From Chionis minor (Eukaryota > Chordata > Aves > Charadriiformes > Chionididae), in assembly GCA_013398295.1 (NCBI GenBank), contig VZSF01001886.1, positions 1,308,458 to 1,372,457 on the forward strand: 64,000 nt of DNA, in the 5' to 3' direction. The first letter of the stretch is position 1. Every line of letters starts with the position of its first letter. The translations under genes and the position numbers were made by a program. The notes beneath the pieces were generated by a model. That model saw nothing but the letters and a program-made list of their open reading frames with translations, was not told the DNA's origin and ran no database searches. Positions 63,501 through 64,000 of the stretch are shown here, one piece after another.

Positions 63501-63875
63501 CTGAAAATCCCAGATAAAACTCTGATTAGCAGCTCTGACCTTTGGTTTGGCAGTCATCGCTATATACCTGGAACTCAGAGGTGAGCTGAGCTCCCCGAAC
63601 TCAGCTAAGGTGCTAAGCTGTTGGTCTTGTAATTGGACTGGCCAGGCTACACGTTGCCATGCTGTAGGGCATCTACTACTGCTCCTTACCTTGATAATAC
63701 TCAAAATGCCTTCGTTTGTGTCTGGATCTGTCTCAATGGTGAACTGCTCTTTCTCATTGCCTTTTGTTAGTCTGTATTTCGCTCTCCAAGCTGGAGTGTT
63801 GGGAGAGTCTTCATCTTCCACTTGGAGCCGTAATACAGCTGGATGTTCTCGACCTGCTGGGATCTGCAGCTGGTA
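57393..63875 (-). CDS. CDH26: Cadherin 26 (CDH26), 3' nine coding exons; 5' part lies outside the window
   Basis: This is a single-pass calcium-dependent adhesion protein of the plasma membrane. Nine exons joined at GT-AG sites give 519 residues in one unbroken frame: 63690-63875, 63232-63500, 62443-62585, 61961-62194, 61204-61431, 59906-60030, 59408-59482, 58301-58393 and 57393-57599. In order they encode an EC3 segment with the cadherin hallmark DSPNTPAW, EC4 with WLSVDENSGVLTV, EC5, a CxC...C membrane-proximal stretch, a transmembrane helix (GAIAIILMAFLLLLVSNIVL), and a tail ending with FLNTLGPKFSALEEI. That last motif resembles the beta-catenin-binding core of classical cadherins. From memory of the family, the phrases PPQTATGT, LGRNFG, LMLRSLP and GPFTFEL match CDH26 better than CDH1, CDH2 or CDH15. 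Human CDH26 is roughly 830-850 residues, so about 60% is present. The EC repeat linkers have lost canonical calcium ligands. A CDH26-like paralogue is the main alternative identity. Confidence 0.87.
58301..58393 (-). CDS. CDH26: CDH26 cytoplasmic exon
   Basis: This exon is 93 nt, phase 0 at both ends, 31 codons, between CTGTCTTCCAG and CAG|GTAAGA. It encodes DGLYSAYRQREATQVRRFDC and VIQTVERILGQ. The pattern YSAY..REAT..R....VE.....Q lines up with the region of human CDH26 just before its catenin-binding end, as I recall it. Confidence 0.82.
59408..59482 (-). CDS. CDH26: CDH26 small cytoplasmic exon
   Basis: This exon is 75 nt, phase 0 at both ends, 25 codons (ATLHVTDHAALPTVSVEVGA...). The acceptor follows a CT-rich tract (CCCCTCTCCCCGTACGCAG) and the donor is GAG|GTAACT. 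Sequence similarity to known tails is weak. The assignment rests on splice sites, phase and position. Confidence 0.72.
59906..60030 (-). CDS. CDH26: CDH26 exon (end of membrane helix and juxtamembrane tail)
   Basis: This 125-nt exon starts at TTTCCAATATTG after acceptor CTTTCAACAG and ends CAA|GTAAGT. Joined to the previous exon it continues the helix as VSNIVLCQFYVPGSKSKA and then IVPPGEGEQTLINFNEESRM. The position and acidic character resemble the juxtamembrane region of classical cadherins, but the p120-type YDEEGGGEED core is absent. Confidence 0.85.
61095..61172 (-). pseudogene. Broken duplicate of part of the CDH26 EC3/EC4 exon, inside a downstream intron
   Basis: The plus-strand text GTGGCAGGATACCTTCTA and its flanks here match 63245-63322 inside the real exon. 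By eye about 60 of 73 aligned bases are identical (about 82%), in the same orientation and about 2.15 kb away. Translated in the parental frame it starts VQKGDAAK, where the real exon has VQKEDSMK. It then has lost one base and meets TGA at once, so it cannot be coding. No convincing similarity extends beyond this stretch on either side. Confidence 0.75.
61204..61431 (-). CDS. CDH26: CDH26 exon (EC5 end and transmembrane helix)
   Basis: This 228-nt exon has acceptor CTTTTTTTAG and donor TGG|GTAAGT. It encodes ESAELLMLRSLPQGSYLVP, a QDRQGFSTRQ loop, the cysteine-rich CFCPGGHTC, then the start of a hydrophobic helix (VGAIAIILMAFLLLL) that the next exon completes. Reading on past the donor would give GK and a stop in the intron. 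Confidence 0.92.
61961..62194 (-). CDS. CDH26: CDH26 exon (end of EC4, EC5)
   Basis: This 234-nt exon has acceptor CTCCTGTCTAG and donor TTTG|GTGAGC. It encodes IPPQTATGTILLYLSDISDH, the EC4 end and EC4-EC5 linker, then EC5 sequence PSLEVCDKK...GPFTFEL...KLGRNFG. The linker DISDHMP replaces the canonical DINDNxP, so two asparagine ligands are changed. The PPQTATGT and LGRNFG phrases support the CDH26 assignment. Confidence 0.9.
62443..62585 (-). CDS. CDH26: CDH26 exon (EC4)
   Basis: This 143-nt exon (phases 2 and 1) sits between acceptor CTTTTTAAG and donor CATG|GTAAGT. It encodes YELAHDPDGWLSVDENSG, then DQESPYVNNSLYTIVV and an HATDHG end. These are the standard cadherin DxxSG, DxE and A(x)D landmarks of an EC repeat. 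Confidence 0.9.
62829..62890. repeat. Two-copy local tandem duplication in a CDH26 intron
   Basis: Units of 32 and 30 bp both begin AGCATCTAATTCCACAT and end CAGCCA (62829-62860 and 62861-62890). A third copy begins AGCAT and then diverges. It lies in the intron between the EC3/EC4 and EC4 exons. Confidence 0.8.
63232..63500 (-). CDS. CDH26: CDH26 exon (end of EC3, EC3-EC4 linker, start of EC4)
   Basis: This 269-nt exon runs from an acceptor ending ATTTTCAG to the donor AA|GTAAGT and leaves two bases of a lysine codon. It starts PLNYEDDSEMRL, the normal continuation of an EC3 domain, and includes NEEPFFLCKNG. The EC3-EC4 linker reads LQSQDAPRFHPP, where a canonical cadherin has DxNDNxP. The DxND calcium motif is therefore degenerate. 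Confidence 0.9.
63690..63875 (-). CDS. CDH26: CDH26 exon (EC3, first half)
   Basis: This 186-nt exon has phase 0 at both ends (62 codons). The acceptor is a pyrimidine tract ending in CCCTCCCAG and the donor is AAG|GTAAGG. It encodes VEDEDSPNTPAWRAKY followed by a TDPDTNEGILSIIK stretch. That is the usual EC3 strand pattern (DxDxPNTPAW ... TDPxTNEGIL), with the acidic calcium ligands intact. The preceding exon lies beyond the window edge. Confidence 0.9.
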
Positions 63876-64000
63876 CTGGGAGGGGAAAGGAAAGCAATAA
63901 GGACTACGTCTATTCCCCAAGGGGCAGAAGCTTGTTAGCCAGTTCTGAGCCCGAGTTCCACCACCAGACTATGTGAAGCTACTTCCTGCACACACTGTCA

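Noticed and set aside
1..64000. CRISPR arrays, bacterial operons, endogenous retrovirus genes, tRNA or rRNA genes
   Set aside because: None is visible. The tandem arrays have no unique spacers, no gag/pol/env-like frame occurs, and the overall organisation is vertebrate.

Overview
The window is vertebrate nuclear DNA, most likely from a bird (another archosaur is possible). Five truncated CR1 LINE copies are visible. Two of them end in the (ATTCTRTG)n-type tail typical of avian CR1. Genes are split by GT-AG introns and most of the window is non-coding. Nothing bacterial, viral or mobile-plasmid-like is present.

The only protein-coding gene I can support lies at the right edge on the minus strand (57,393-63,875). 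It is the last nine coding exons of a cadherin that I identify as CDH26. I joined the exons by hand at consensus splice sites. Every junction keeps phase, and the nine pieces total 1,560 nt, which is 519 residues plus a TAA stop. They encode part of EC3, then EC4, EC5, one transmembrane helix and a cytoplasmic tail ending in a recognisable catenin-binding core. The 5' exons lie beyond base 64,000. A candidate poly(A) signal sits about 350 bp past the stop. One intron holds a broken duplicate of part of an upstream extracellular exon.

The left 57 kb looks like intergenic gene desert. In human the region downstream of CDH26 on 20q13.33 is likewise gene-poor on the way to CDH4, so the same arrangement is a reasonable inference here. 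It contains CR1 remnants (about 1.8, 6.1, 34.0, 41.4 and 43.0 kb), a likely MIR/CORE-SINE remnant (about 13.1 kb) and three striking tandem arrays. These are a 19-bp minisatellite (20.1 kb), a 0.9-kb GGTGC-type pentamer array organised into perfect 130-bp higher-order repeats (35.4-36.3 kb), and a 30/33-bp minisatellite (54.5 kb). The last abuts a very CpG-dense block (53.9-54.5 kb), the best promoter-like sequence in the desert. Long open frames over the arrays are by-products of stop-free repeats, not genes. I found no new multi-gene system. The items most worth following up are the higher-order pentamer array, the duplicated exon fragment inside CDH26, and the CpG block with its adjoining minisatellite.
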